From Ambrosia x helenae (Eukaryota; Streptophyta; Magnoliopsida; Asterales; Asteraceae), in contig CM061223.1 of the NCBI GenBank assembly GCA_030844895.1, forward strand, positions 10,055,994 to 10,119,993: DNA of 64,000 nt, written 5' to 3'. Below, piece by piece: positions 34,392-47,186 of the stretch. Below the pieces are notes generated by a model. It saw only the letters and a program-made list of their open reading frames with translations. It did not search any database and was not told the DNA's origin. Made by a program: the position numbers and the translations under genes. Within the stretch, counting starts at the first letter, position 1. Every line of letters begins with the position of its first letter.

Positions 34392-35097
34392 TTGAAAACA
34401 AGTAGTAGGTGTGTTTTTGTTGTTAGTTGTTGATTGGAGTCTGTTTTTAAGGAAAGAATGTAGTCACTTTGTTGGGTTTATATCTTTATATCACTAATTT
34501 AGCCGAAATGCCCGCCAACACTAAGTTTACTAAACTGCCCTTTGCTTTTTATGATGGTGTTTTGTTTTACTTTAGTTTGTTAGTTTGTTGCTATTATTAT
34601 TGTTTTGTTATTAACCACTCACCATTTGGTAGTGGGGTATGAGGAAATGAAAATAAGAGTTTGAGGTCATTTGATCTCAAGTTCAAATTTAATCCATAGA
34701 GGTCGTGTCGTAACGGGCCTTTGGGCGGTGGGTTTTTCTCCGAATTTGTGGTTTGGTGGACTTAGGTTGTCCAGTGTTAACACACTGACAGTTCAGATGA
34801 TATTTAGTTGGCCGTTCTAAAAAAATTATTGTTGTGTTATTTTATTGATATTATTAAAGGTTAATGGATTTCCAATTTAGCAACTTTTTGTTGCTATGGC
34901 AAAGTAGCAAACGACAACCACATGTCCACATATTCAACACGAGTTCAATTATTTCTTCTTGAATAGTTATAAGGATACACAAACTTAAATATAAAAACAA
35001 GAACAAACTTTTAATAATAAGAAAAAATAAAAAGATACTTTAAACGGTATAAAAAAAATAGGTACTACGTATTACGTTAGTGATATATTTTGTTTTT
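34392..35097. other. RABA3 promoter side and upstream repeat
   Basis: The minus-strand 5' UTR and a TATA-like region (about 34479-34491) are followed by AT-rich sequence and the second SINE-like repeat copy. No further gene is visible. Confidence 0.5.
34640..34800 (+). repeat. Dispersed SINE-like repeat, upstream copy
   Basis: It contains GAGGTCATTTGATCTCAAG, GGGCCTTTGGGCGG, GTGGTTTGGTGGACTTAGG and CAGTGTTAACACACTGACAG. These are colinear with the copy in the RABA3 intron (32620-32800), in the same orientation. Confidence 0.5.
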
Positions 35098-35260
35098 TTA
35101 TAATAAATGGTGTCTCCATTAGAGGTTGAGAGTTCGAGTACTTTACTATTATGTACTATGAAATGAAATTATAAATATTTTTTATAATAAATGGTGTCTC
35201 CATTAGAGGTTGAGAGTTCGAGTACTTTACTATTATGTACTATGAAATGAAATTATAAAT
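35096..35260 (+). repeat. Tandem duplication, about 80-bp unit, two copies
   Basis: The unit beginning TTTTTATAATAAATGGTG and including GGTTGAGAGTTCGAGTAC occurs twice in direct succession with practically no differences, indicating a recent duplication. Confidence 0.9.
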
Positions 35261-35717
35261 AAATAAGACTTTTGGATATACTCTAACAACACCATGTGTT
35301 AAAGATGTCATGTGAAGTTAAGGGTGTTAAATACCACTCATCTCTAGACGTTATGAGTGTTAAAAGAGTCATTCGTTAACATGTTAACAGGCGTAAAAGA
35401 ATATTTGGTGAGTCATTTACATATAAAATCAATTTAACATTAATTTTAGAGGGAATTTAATGGAAGGAGATCATTTTTAGGAGCGTCAAGGGCCTTAAGG
35501 TGATGTGTGTGTTAAAGATGTCTATGTGGAATGAATACGGTAAGATTATATCCAATGGGTCTTAGGGGGATGGGGCATTCTCGGAAAAGTTGTCGAGCCC
35601 CACCCAACCCCCACTTTACCATGTCAAAATCACATTCAAAATGTGGTTGTCAATCGGTAAAGTTTGAAGATGGTCGAGGGGGTGGCGGCAATCTAGTTGT
35701 GCTCCCCCTGCCGTGTA

Positions 35718-35884
35718 CAGGGGCGCAGCTCTTAAGGGGCGGGGAGGGGCAGCTGACCCCCCGAATGTTCGCTCAGAATTCCGATTATATACTATTCGTA
35801 TAAAAAATTTTGGTATATAAGGTTTCGACCCCCCGAAACTAATGACTTCCGACGCCCGACGATTCGGGTCAAGCTTCGCCACTG
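35718..35884. mobile_element. hAT-type MITE, second copy
   Basis: The ends CAGGGGCG and CGCCACTG and the interior (GTATATAAGGTTTCGAC) match the copy at 33758. Flanking octamers GCCGTGTA and GGCGTGGA agree at 6 of 8 positions, a decayed TSD. Confidence 0.85.
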
Positions 35885-35943
35885 GGCGTGGAGTGCCCAA
35901 CCCCTTAGAGGAGTGTGTGAGTTGCACGTTAAAAAACTAAATA

Positions 35944-35987
<44 letters not shown>

Positions 35988-36734
35988 AGATATTTTGTAT
36001 TTTTATTAAAGTATGAACAGTTTGACTTATGAATTGAAACCGTACAAAAAGGATTTTATTTTGTGAAGCAAATGACTGTTCGTTTTATAAATCTGTTTTT
36101 AAAATACATATTTTGCACCTGTAGATACAAAGAAATGTAGCACCGACAAAAGATTATTCGGTGGAAAACCAAAAAGACAAAAACTAAAGTGGTAATGTCT
36201 GGCAAATGTACACAAGTCATTAAACACCGTCAAATCAACAGCATGTTTTTGGTCCTACATCCTCGAGCCCAATGGGTCATCTAAGCCCATTTTCTCCCTC
36301 TTGAACAATGGGCACGCCGTTAGGTGCACAGCCACAAACAGGGTACTGGGTAGTTACGGGTTTGGTTAACAAGATCAAAAACCGGGTATGACGATACCTG
36401 AGGTTATGTATAGAAATAGAACCATGTTTCGGAGAGGAACTGGTCGGGTTTTGACCAGTTTAGGTCGGGTAGGGAATAATCAAGGTTTCTAATACCCAAT
36501 TTCAAATTATTTTTTCGGTAGTGTTTAAGGGAAAAGTTCAAATACATGGTTATGTTTTTAGTAGATTAGGATTTGCTATCCAGAAAGGGGTGGCGGCGCA
36601 GCTTGTTGCCCGCCTGCCCGCTATCTTAATGTAATTTTCTTTGTCATGGAATGAATAAATTGTAAAAAAAAAAAAAAAAAAAAATATTTAGCAATCGATC
36701 ATACATAATATAAATTATTATAAATGGCTACCAA
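35885..36734. other. Noncoding stretch with simple repeat and polyadenylated tail
   Basis: A (TA)n tract lies near 35949-35980. The rest is noncoding. At 36560-36681 a segment ends ATGAATAAATTGT followed by about 20 A, like the 3' end of a LINE or a processed transcript. No reverse transcriptase sequence is seen upstream. Confidence 0.5.
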
Positions 36735-37237
36735 TCTATATACCTAATAAACAAAAGTCCATGAGTACACTTGGCACTCCCACATTCATCCTCAATTGTG
36801 GAGCCAATCATATTGTGCCAAGTGTCTCATTGTGGGAATTTATAAAATTTTCATTTAAAAAAATTCAAAAATACAGAAAATATATATATGGAAACAGAAA
36901 ATATTAATTTTCTCATTAATAAGTTGGTCAAAATCGGTCATTAATGTTAATTTTCCCATTAATAAGTTTCCTATTTGTTAATTAAAACCAATCTTTACTA
37001 AATATAAAGACAACCACACACATAACATTAGAGAGAGAGATGGCTGAGAGAAAGGAAACTGGCACGAATAGCCAGTGGCTCAGGGCGGAGCTCCGGCCAC
37101 CGTTCCGGTGACACACACGACACCAACCACCCCTCCTCTCTCATATTATCTCCACCCGCACCCACCCTATTATCTCCCGAGAAACCTCACATACCCGGTT
37201 CATATATAGAAAGAGAGGAACAGATTTGAGAGTAGGA

Positions 37238-37270
<33 letters not shown>

Positions 37271-37842
37271 AGAAGGAAAGTAAGCAACGAAGAGGAGGGG
37301 AATACGAAGAGTGTCCGGTCACTGGTCACGGCGGTGATGAACAGGGTTTCTGATCGGGTTGGAGATGATGGTGGTTGCTGATTCAATAGGGGTGGTGACA
37401 GGTGGACTTCCGATGGTGATCTCCGGCTACGATAGGTAATCATCCAACACCCTCCTTATTTAGGTTCACAGATTAATATAGATGGATTACTGTACAGGTT
37501 AGGTTCGATTATCAAGGGATGGATTATATAAGGTGTTGATGGTGGTATTAGGTGATTATTATGGTGGGTTAGTAATGGTTATGATAGTTGTTGTGATGAT
37601 AATAATATTGGCAATGGAGATGATGAGGATGGTGCTTGGCTTAGCATATACATAGGAAAGGTCTGGTGGATTAATGAAGATGGTCAAGGTGTATGTTAAG
37701 TTGGGCAGAAATGTTGAATAGAGATACTGTTTTACAACCATGTTTGGGGCTAATAGAGTCACGTCAAAGGTTGGTCAACAGAGTCTTAGAATTTTGTTTT
37801 ACTTTGCAGTAAAAAAGATAAAAACAGTATATTTATTTTCTC

Positions 37843-38133
37843 ATGAAGTACAATATATATTCAAATAGGTATTGTAGCAACTACTACCCGGAATCATCTG
37901 AACCGCCTGAGTCATGTGATTGGTGCCAAACGGAGGCGAACCGGACCACCAAACCGGGTACTTCTTCAAAGAAATCAAGCTCAAAAGCCGATGGTAACCG
38001 GTCGGAATATTCGGGTTACAAGATCAAGCATGATCGTGATCAAGAGGGTTCTGAAAAAGGCAAGTCCACTGGAGCTCCATCACCAAAAACCACTACTCGA
38101 AGGTACAAGCTACTAAAAGATGTCATGTGTTGA
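37843..38133 (+). pseudogene. Captured host-exon-like ORF (CDWC motif), unidentified
   Basis: A 96-codon frame contains YYPESSEPPESCDWCQTEAN, a Ser/Lys-rich middle and RRYKLLKDVMC at the stop. An acceptor-like ATTCAAATAG precedes the conserved-looking part (37869), so the true exon may start there and not at the ATG. The CDWC Cys pair and the defined C-terminus look like a real plant protein, but I cannot name the family. It lies inside the probable Helitron, so gene capture is the likely origin. Confidence 0.45.
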
Positions 38134-39399
38134 TAAAGATTGGAGTTTGGTCCCAAAGGTGAGATCTTTATGGAATCTAATGTTCTCAGTGTGTTATTCT
38201 CCTGGTTTGAGTACTTGAGGGTAAAATGGTAACAAGATAATATTATTATATGTACATAGAATGAAGGGTGAGGTGGTGAAAAACAGTACTACTCTTACCA
38301 CTTTTTTTTTTTTTTTTTTTTTTTGTGATATAAGTTTGGACCTCCATCACCTAATGTTTAATAGTAATAAAATAATGATAAGAACTAATAAGTTTATATA
38401 TCTATATTGCATGTGTCATGAAGTTACTTTTTTATTAATTATATCATGTATCACAATTTTTAAATAACTAATAATAATTACATTATACAAACAGAGCAAT
38501 TTTGTGACCTTTTGCTCTACTATATCTTGGAAGTGGTCTTTTAGATTTTAAAAAGCTCAAATGGGTTAACCTAACGACTCATATCATCCAATGGTTCGTG
38601 TAATTATGTTGAAGGCTTTGTTTTGATCGACAGTACATGGCTGCGTAAATTGGAGATCAAATCGATCAAGTAAGCTCTTATATAATATAATAAAATGGTT
38701 CGTGTAATTATGTTTCGGGTCCGGGTCCTGTTTGTTGATTCGGGTCTCATTTATTAGCATTTTATTTGTTTCCTAAGTTGATGGCTTAAAGTTTGAAAGG
38801 ATAATTATAAGCATTAATTGTTATAAATGGTGGGGTGAAAAGTCTTGGATGTTAAAAGGAAGGGTCGACTTTTTTGGTAAGAGATTGATTGATTGTATTA
38901 TAGGAAAGTTAATAGCACAATTAGTTGTACACTTTCCATATAGTCATAGTCAAATGTATTAACAGCATAGTCAAATGTATTAACTGCATAGTCAAATGTA
39001 TTAACTTAGGAGTCTCCTGTTTGCAGGCACAATCAAATAAACTACAAAAGGATGTATAAGTTTGAGTCATTCTACTGGTTCGTTCATCTCCCAATTTATT
39101 TTTATTTTTGTAAATTCGAATGTGTATGTATAATTTACAGTATGCTCATTGAGTTCGAGTGTGTATGATTTCGTAATTTCATTTGATTTTCAGGTTAATG
39201 TTCTATGGCATGGATAGGTGTCTCGATATTGATAACATATCATACGAGGTAACAATACAAAAATTGTCTCATTTTAATCAAAATTATTTTTATATCACAT
39301 TAATAACTTTCTTCTTTCCTAATATTAGTCAATCTTCGACAAGTATTTAGGCATCCCCTTTCATTCGCAAACCTTAATACTTGGCTCCATTTTGTTTGA

Positions 39400-40460
39400 G
39401 TGAAACATTAATGAATGATTTTCGATTTTTAATAAATAAATTCTTTTATAAAAACATGACTCTTTTTTGAATTTTAAAAATAGAATAGTCATTAAATGTT
39501 TTTTATTTAAAAAAAATTAAAAATCTGGATTATAGTGTTTAGGAAAGTTATTAAACACTTTGACCGAAACATTAATGAATAATTTTCGTTGATGTAAAAT
39601 AAAAAATTTTATAAAAACATTAATGACTCTTTTTTTAATTTTAAAAATAAAATAATCATTACATTTTTTTTATTTTAAGAAAATTAAAAATCTAGATTAC
39701 AGTGTTTAGGAAAGTTATTAAAGACGTTGACCCAAACATTAATGAATGATTTCGATTTTTAAAAAATAAAAAACATTTATAAAAACATTAATGACTCTTT
39801 TTTGACTTTTAAAAATAGAATAGTCATTAAATGTTTTTTATTTAAAAAAAAAGTAAAAATTTGGATTATAGTGTTTAGGAAAGTTATTAAACACGTTGAC
39901 CGAAACATTAATGAATGATTTTCGATTTTTAAAAAATAAATTCTTTTATAAAAACATGACTCTTTTTTGAATTTTAAAAATAGAATAGTCATTAAATGTT
40001 TTTTATTTTAAAAAAAATTAAAAATCTGGATTATAGTGTTTAGAAAGTTATTAAACACTTTGACCGAAACATTAATGAATAATTTTCGATTATTAAAAAA
40101 TAAAAAATTTTATAAAAACATTAATGACTCTTTTTTGAATTTTAAAAATAGAATAGTCATTAAATGTTTTTTATTTTAAGAAAATTAAAAATATGGATTA
40201 CAGTCTTTAGGAAAGTTATTAAACACGTTGACCCAAACATTAATGAATGATTTCGATTTTTAAAAAATAAATTTTTTTATAAAAACATTAATAACTCTTT
40301 TTTGAATTTTAAAAATAGAATAATTATTAAATGTTTTTTATTTAAAAAAAACAAAAAATGTGGATTATATTGTTTAGGAAAGTTATTAAACACGTTGACC
40401 GAAACATTAATGAATGATTTTCGATTTTTAAAAAATAAATTCTTTTATAAAAACATAGAA
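39400..40460 (+). repeat. Tandem array, about 165-bp AT-rich unit, six to seven copies
   Basis: Each unit contains ACATTAATGAATGATTTTCG, GACTCTTTTTTGAATTTT, TAGTCATTAAATG and GTTTAGGAAAGTTATTAAAC. ACATTAATGAAT recurs near 39406, 39570, 39736, 39906, 40068, 40237 and 40403. The period is near nucleosome size. The array lies inside the probable Helitron. Confidence 0.9.
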
Positions 40461-40644
40461 TAAAATATGCTCGAAGTTTTTTTAGCGGGTCGATATGGGT
40501 AATGCTCATCTTCTCAGACGTGTCAAATTAAATTGTGAAATTTAGGTGGTAGTTAGTTTCTTATTTTCATTTTTATTACTTTCTTATTGTTGAATATGCC
40601 ATAAGTCTATTTTTAACACATACCATTTACGTCGCCTTATTCAG

Positions 40645-40812
40645 GTAGGATTGTATTTAAGAAACCCTGTATTCTCACATGGCCAGCTTTATGTCGCATT
40701 GTCAAGAGTTAAAAGCAGGGCAGGCGTGAAGTTACTTATACTTGATGCTGGTGGGAAAGTGATGACTAAAACAAAAAATGTGGGTTATAAGGAAATTTTC
40801 AGCGATATTTGA
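40645..40812 (+). pseudogene. Helitron helicase (PIF1-like) C-terminal exon
   Basis: Fifty-five codons before a TGA read VGLYLRNPVFSHGQ, LYVALSRVKSRAGVKLLIL and KTKNVGYKEIFSDI. These are the last motifs of the Rep/helicase of plant Helitrons, which drives rolling-circle transposition. TTATTCAG precedes the block and may be an acceptor. The Rep domain and the rest of the helicase are absent, so the copy is non-autonomous. Confidence 0.88.
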
Positions 40813-40936
40813 ATAAATGTGTATTCGTTGGTTTTAAATTTTAATAAACTGTTTCTACTTTATTTTTCTTATACGTTATACTACTCAAAATAATCGTACG
40901 TTGTTGAACTGCGTGTCAACGCGGGCAAATATCTAG

Positions 40937-41440
40937 TAAATATACAAAATATAACATATATTTATTCCAACAGTTTATTTATTTCACTGTAAAATAATGC
41001 GTAGCCTATGTTTGGTGTTTGTTTTACTCCTACTTGATTCTCAAAACTCAAATCTGTTCTCTTTTCTTTATGCAGATATTCTTTTTTTTTCCTTATTACA
41101 GTGTTTTTTTCCATCTTCTATAACAAATTTTTAAAAGAATAAAATCACTATATTTTAAGAGAAATTTATTCTTTTTTCTTCTGATTTTAAAACTAATTTG
41201 TGTATACAAAAATATTAAACAAACATCACAGGATGATACTTTGCACATCGGCAATATCAGCATATCATTCAACAAAACAGTAGGAGATGAAATTTGTTCC
41301 AAAATTTTAGGTACCCAAAATGTGGAACATGCTTACACATATTTTCAACATTATATCATATGCATCATAAAAAAGTGGACTGTGTTTTCATCTTTCTATA
41401 ATTGAACTTTATTGCCTATTTCTTGGTGTTTTTTATGCAG
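40937..41440. other. AT-rich noncoding stretch
   Basis: No gene or repeat is recognised between the Helitron end and the next inverted-repeat element. Confidence 0.5.
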
Positions 41441-41679
41441 GAGAAATGGAATTAAATAATTCTAACTTTGGGGATTGAAAGGCAATAATCCAACTTGAAA
41501 GTTGTAATATAACAGTCTCAACTTATCAATGTTTTTATTTTGTTGGTCCCAAATTAACCCCAGTTAACTTTTTCTGTTAAGTGCCAACGTGGCAATCCAC
41601 GTGGCAAAATCTGTACACTTGGTTAAAAACGTGAGCCCCACAATGAAGGTGTCTTTTCTTTTTAATTTAAGTGTTTTAT

Positions 41680-41716
<37 letters not shown>

Positions 41717-42719
41717 CACACATACAATATATACACACACATATACACACTATATTTCATCTCTCTCTCTCTGTCTGTCTACCACCCACCACCACCACAA
41801 CCATCACCACCAACCACCTGCCACCACAACCATCTACCCGTAATAAAATGATCAGAAAAGCGTGCTAAGAGAAAGAACAAAAAAGCAGATCAAGAATGGA
41901 TGCCTGTTAAACAACAAGAGGAAGTAGATCAACGTGGAGCCACATGATGCAATGTTTGTCTTCATCTTCATCGTCTCCACCCACCAACCACATAATGCTA
42001 ATTAACTCCCCTACAACAACACTTACCACTAATTTGCCATCACCCAAAACGTCACCATCTCTTGTCGTTTCGTCTCACCATGCTGACGTGGACTCTTATG
42101 AAACCCTAGAGCTCCTTCCGGTGAACAACACCGCCGACGACCGCAGAGATCACCACCCAATCCCTATCCCATACTTATCCCTGTCTTCTTCCCCTATCAA
42201 ATTAGGGCTTCTTCCCCAAAAACAATTAGGGCTTCAACAATTAGGGCTTCAATCCTACTACTTGTCCTTGTCTTCTTCCCCTGTCAAATTAGGGCTCCGT
42301 TCGAGAAAGGAAGATGAAGATGAGGACGATTGTAACACCCCAACCGATGGCGGAAACATCGGGATGTCACGTATTGATGATTGTTCAGTAGCTCATGGTA
42401 AATAATAATTCTCATTATATGATTTAGATAAATTACATACAATTGTTCTACAAGAATTCATACATCAAATTGAATAAAACTATTGTAACACCCCAACCGA
42501 TGGCGGAAACATCGGGATGTCACGTATTGATGATTGTTTCAGTAGCACATGGTATATATTGAAATTTTAAATAATTTATTCATAACATAAATATCCAAAA
42601 GGAAATGATGTCTAGAAATCCCAAATACATGATATCGAATAAAGCAAATAACTTCAAAAAAAAAAAAAAACTTCATAGTATTTCCTCATGCATACTCTAA
42701 GCCTCAGCTTCATTGTTAC

Positions 42720-43200
42720 CTGAAACATGTTAATTTTTGAAAATATTTTTGGGTCAACAAAAGTTGGTGAGAATTACATAGGTTTTGATAATCGAATAAA
42801 ACTTGTACAATTCAAGTGTCATGGCAAGTCTAGTCCATATGTGAAAACATACTAGAAGTAAATCGAGTGCATAATCAACCCTTGTGACTGTTATATTGTG
42901 GTCCATCCCATACGCTCATGGTTCACTCGATTATGTTATGCGATAACAATCACCCACGCTACCTTTGTAGGAGGCACGTATCCGGGTGGGATTGTCAGTC
43001 CAATAGATCTATCATTGTATACCGTCGGCTGATCAATGTTAATGATTATGCTAGAATTGTGCTTACCCTAGCCATGTTTAAGACATAATGCAACATAGAA
43101 AAACACATAGACACTTTATGATTGAGTTGCATATAGAATGTTGTAACATGTTTCACCCCAAAAATAGTGAATAATAGAAAAGGGGCTATGTAAAACTCAC
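42720..43200 (-). other. Putative LTR intron (inner element, left LTR)
   Basis: Donor TAAG|GTGAGTTTTA at 43200, CTCAC with A at 42768, acceptor GTTTCAG at 42720. A TATA box (GTATAAAAACCC, about 43412-43421) lies upstream in sense. The right LTR repeats this at 46263-46743. The outer element has it at 47367-47838 and 50359-50830. Confidence 0.5.
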
Positions 43201-43584
43201 CTTAGCCAAATGTTATGTCTCGTGAAAATAGAATATGTGTTGCCCCAAAGTTGCCAAGTATTACCAAAGCTTAATCGTGATTATTGAGTGGTCAAACGGA
43301 AAAGTCAAACGCACGAGCAAAAGCTTGAAAGGATGATTTATAACAGAAATTGAAGATGAAGAAAGAGTATTTGGCGAGTTTAGAGTGCCAAGTATAATGG
43401 TCATAGGTGGGTTTTTATACTAGTTTTGGATTCAATTAGCCATTAAAATTGGTCAACACCATAAAGTAAGGTTTTATGATGAATTGACTATTTGACTAAG
43501 ACTTTGACTGTTTAACTAAGACTTTGACTAGGACTTTGACCAGGACTTTGACTATTTGACTTTCTAAAAATATCTGATTTTATA

Positions 43585-43597
43585 ATCATTATTATTA

Positions 43598-43640
<43 letters not shown>
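43585..43640 (+). repeat. (ATT)n microsatellite in the LTR
   Basis: The same position in the partner LTR (about 47130-47186) carries a longer run, one of few differences between the two LTRs. Related runs lie near 48305 and 51296. Confidence 0.9.
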
Positions 43641-44284
43641 GAGAGGAGTTTAAAATGTATAGCTGGTTGGGAAAATTTTGGGACCTATGGGCTTATTTGT
43701 TGTAAACGACGAATAATAATGGAAACATTTAATGAATAAAATTATTTGAGGAAAAATACAGGATGTTACAGTCTCCCCTACTTTTGGGAAATTCGTCCCG
43801 AAGTTATATATAAAAAAATACAGGTTGAGGGTGATTGGGTAAATGTTTGGACGTCAACCGTTTAGTACGTCAAAATTTTATAGGTGCTATGATAAAGTGT
43901 TTCGAAAATGTTATGTATGAGTTATATGGTGAAGTGATTAGGAATTAGGGTGGGATTATGTGGGTATGAACTACATAGGAGGGTAAGAGTCTGTATATAG
44001 TACCAATCCCACGCATGTGTTGATTGACTAGATGAACTACCAACTACTAGGGTTTGTAATTGGGTATCTGTCTAAAACCTTGATAGAATTTCACACTACC
44101 TTAACGTACCTGTAAATTCATGATTACGTTCCGGACCGTAATCACCAATTTACCTTACATTAGGGTTTTGTATCCTTCTATGACTCTAACACACATGTAA
44201 GTAATGCAAAAAATAATCTTGTGGTTGAACCTTTGTATCAATGAGTCTAATAAATCTTTATATCGTAAAGTGTATCAAAAAAAT

Positions 44285-44500
44285 GAGTCCAACTGTTGAG
44301 CAGGAAGAAGACTTCTACCAGTCAGTGAGTAAGAACCTCTACCGATTGTTGAGCAGGTACGATAGCCCCTACCAGTCGTTGAGCAGGTTGTAGGGCCTCT
44401 ACCGACTGTTGAGCAGGCATGATGACCTCTACCAATCGTTGAGTAGGTTATTTGGTACTCTACTAACTGTTGAGCAAGTACTTCATCCTCTATTAGTTGT
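44285..44500 (-). repeat. 30-bp tandem repeat, about seven units
   Basis: Units such as ACCGACTGTTGAGCAGG followed by 13 variable bases repeat every 30 bp. The phase is a multiple of three, so an 80-codon minus frame stays open reading TCSTIGRG-like repeats. About four related units lie at 48680-48800 in the outer element. Coding status is doubtful. Confidence 0.8.
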
Positions 44501-47140
44501 TTGATTAAGTGTACCAATTATTACACACATAAATTGCAAATTGATAATACATACATGTAAGCAAGTTTGTAAATGCATCGAGTATCAAGTATAGCATAGA
44601 GTTGCCCTAGACAAGGTTAATGACTCTAGGTGTGTTTGTAGCAAATAGTTTATATTCCATGCTTTCAAGTATCATCAAATGTTCAAGTAGATAAACAAAT
44701 CCTCATGTATGATAGTTTGGTTGTCATGGGTATCTAGTTCATGTTTGAGAAGGTGAAGGATATGAATCTAATTCTTGAGAGGAAAAATCTTGAAGCAAAA
44801 TCAAGGTTGTGAGAGATAGTGAATGTGAAAATAGTTGATAAAGAGTTTATTTTATAGTAAGGAGATTGTATAGCAGTGTAAATTTTGGGGTTTGGATCAA
44901 AGGTCATAGTCAAGTGTATAAGAAAACATGATTGTGGTATATGCCAAAATTTGAACAAGTTGAAAATGAGTGAGTGTCGATGGAGAATTTAGAGACTAGA
45001 TATTATCCTTATGGAAAGAAAAAAAATTTATTTTCAAAAATTGGTTTTGTACATAAAGCAAATGTTGTTAAATAGTACAAGCTAAGTGGGCTTTGATTAA
45101 AATATTCCCATTAGTTGGAGATTTCAAACATGACATTAGGTTTTGAAGATCAAGGTTCTATTAAGTGATTTTTAATAGTTTAAAGCATTTATATAGAAAA
45201 TCGTTTGTTACGTCAATAAATAAACAATTGAGTTTAAGTTCGAGGACATCTTTTGACAAAAATATGTACTTTGTAAAGTTTCTAGGTAATGAAAATACAA
45301 CAAGATTTAGAAATCTTTAGTTTTGTGCTAGGGTATACTCAGGTTATGAGATTACAGTTTTAAAAATATGTAACGTGCTGATAAAAACAATAATATGATT
45401 TGGGTAGGGTGTTGAAAAACAATCAAACAATTGGCTAAGATGGTAAGATGAAGTGTGATTGTGAAATCCATATATGATTAAGCTGTAAAATTTTGAGATT
45501 TTAGAGCTTAGTTTTAAGAAAAGTGAGTGTAATAATTTATTCATTAATTAAAACGAATAAACGAAAACGTTGACTTATCAAAGTTTCTAAATTCTAATAA
45601 CATAGTAAAGACATGCTTTAGCCTATAAGTGAATACTCATCCCAAGAATTCCCAGGTAGGCATCCGGGTCCCTCGTCTGATTGGGATTTATGCGCAATGC
45701 CAGTCCTAGACAAAAAACTCAGAATACAGGCGTTCACCCTTCCAGATTGCACGTGTTCGTTATTAAAATCTAGAACTTCGACGAGATCTCAAGGTGGTTC
45801 AGGCTAAACCTGAGAATTGTCCTATTAGTCTAAGAGTAGATCTTGTGATGGAGAGCAATCTTCTTGTAGGGATTGAAGTAGGGATAACAGTGGGAGGGAG
45901 ATAGAGATTAGAAACAAGTAGGGATGCAAATAAAAGGAGCAAGTACTGATTATAATCCTATGGTTATAGACTAGATTATTTTTCTAATAACCTAATTCCC
46001 TATAACCAAGGCTCTGATACCAATCTGTAACACCCCAACCGATGGCGGAAACATCGGGATGTCACGTATTGATGATTGTTTCAGTAGCACATGGTATATA
46101 TTGAAATTTTAAATAATTTATTCATAACATAAATATCCAAAAGGAAATGATGTCTAGAAATCCCAAATACATGATATCGAATAAAGCAAATAACTTCAAA
46201 AAAAAAAAAAAAACTTCATAGTATTTCCTCATGCATACTCTAAGCCTCAGCTTCATTGTTACCTGAAACATGTTAATTTTTGAAAATATTTTTGGGTCAA
46301 CAAAAGTTGGTGAGAATTACATAGGTTTTGATAATCGAATAAAACTTGTACAATTCAAGTGTCATGGCAAGTCTAGTCCATATGTGAAAACATACTAGAA
46401 GTAAATCGAGTGCATAATCAACCCTTGTGACTGTTATATTGTGGTCCATCCCATACGCTCATGGTTCACTCGATTATGTTATGCGATAACAATCACCCAC
46501 GCTACCTTTGTAGGAGGCACGTATCCGGGTGGGATTGTCAGTCCAATAGATCTATCATTGTATACCGTCGGCTGATCAATGTTAATGATTATGCTAGAAT
46601 TGTGCTTACCCTAGCCATGTTTAAGACATAATGCAACATAGAAAAACACATAGACACTTTATGATTGAGTTGCATATAGAATGTTGTAACATGTTTCACC
46701 CCAAAAATAGTGAATAATAGAAAAGGGGCTATGTAAAACTCACCTTAGCCAAATGTTATGTCTCGTGAAAATAGAATATGTGTTGCCCAAAGTTGCCAAG
46801 TATTACCAAAGCTTAATCGTGATTATTGAGTGGTCAAACGGAAAAGTCAAACGCACGAGCAAAAGCTTGAAAGGATGATTTATAACAGAAATTGAAGATG
46901 AAGAAAGAGTATTTGGCGAGTTTAGAGTGCCAAGTATAATGGTCATAGGTGGGTTTTTATACTAGTTTTGGATTCAATTAGCCATTAAAATTGGTCAACA
47001 CCATAAAGTAAGGTTTTATGATGAATTGACTATTTGACTAAGACTTTGACTGTTTAACTAAGACTTTGACTAGGACTTTGACCAGGACTTTGACTATTTG
47101 ACTTTCTAAAAAATATCTGATTTTATAATCATTATTATTA

Positions 47141-47186
<46 letters not shown>

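Larger units (their letters stand above)
36735..40936 (+). mobile_element. Probable Helitron with helicase remnant, tandem array and captured exon
   Basis: The proposed 5' end TCTATATACC follows A, and the 3' end ATATCTAG precedes T, fitting Helitron insertion between A and T. GCGT-GTCA-ACGC forms a short hairpin about 11 bp before the 3' end. At 40645-40812 the sequence encodes a Helitron-type helicase C-terminus. A 10-bp inverted repeat CACTTGGCAC/GTGCCAAGTG lies at 36768-36824. The 5' end is the least certain part. Confidence 0.65.

Noticed and set aside
35531..35803. Plus-strand 90-codon frame near RABA3
   Set aside because: It runs into a hAT MITE and through a palindromic stretch, so it is unlikely to be a gene.
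37141..37443. Minus-strand 100-codon Ser/Leu-rich frame
   Set aside because: Derived largely from a (GA)n tract. It may be 5' UTR-like sequence captured in the Helitron-like element, but not a supported gene.
44275..44517. Open 80-codon minus-strand frame with TCSTIGRG-like repeats
   Set aside because: It comes from 30-bp tandem repeats whose length is a multiple of three. It lies in the non-coding interior of an LTR element and has no recognisable domain.
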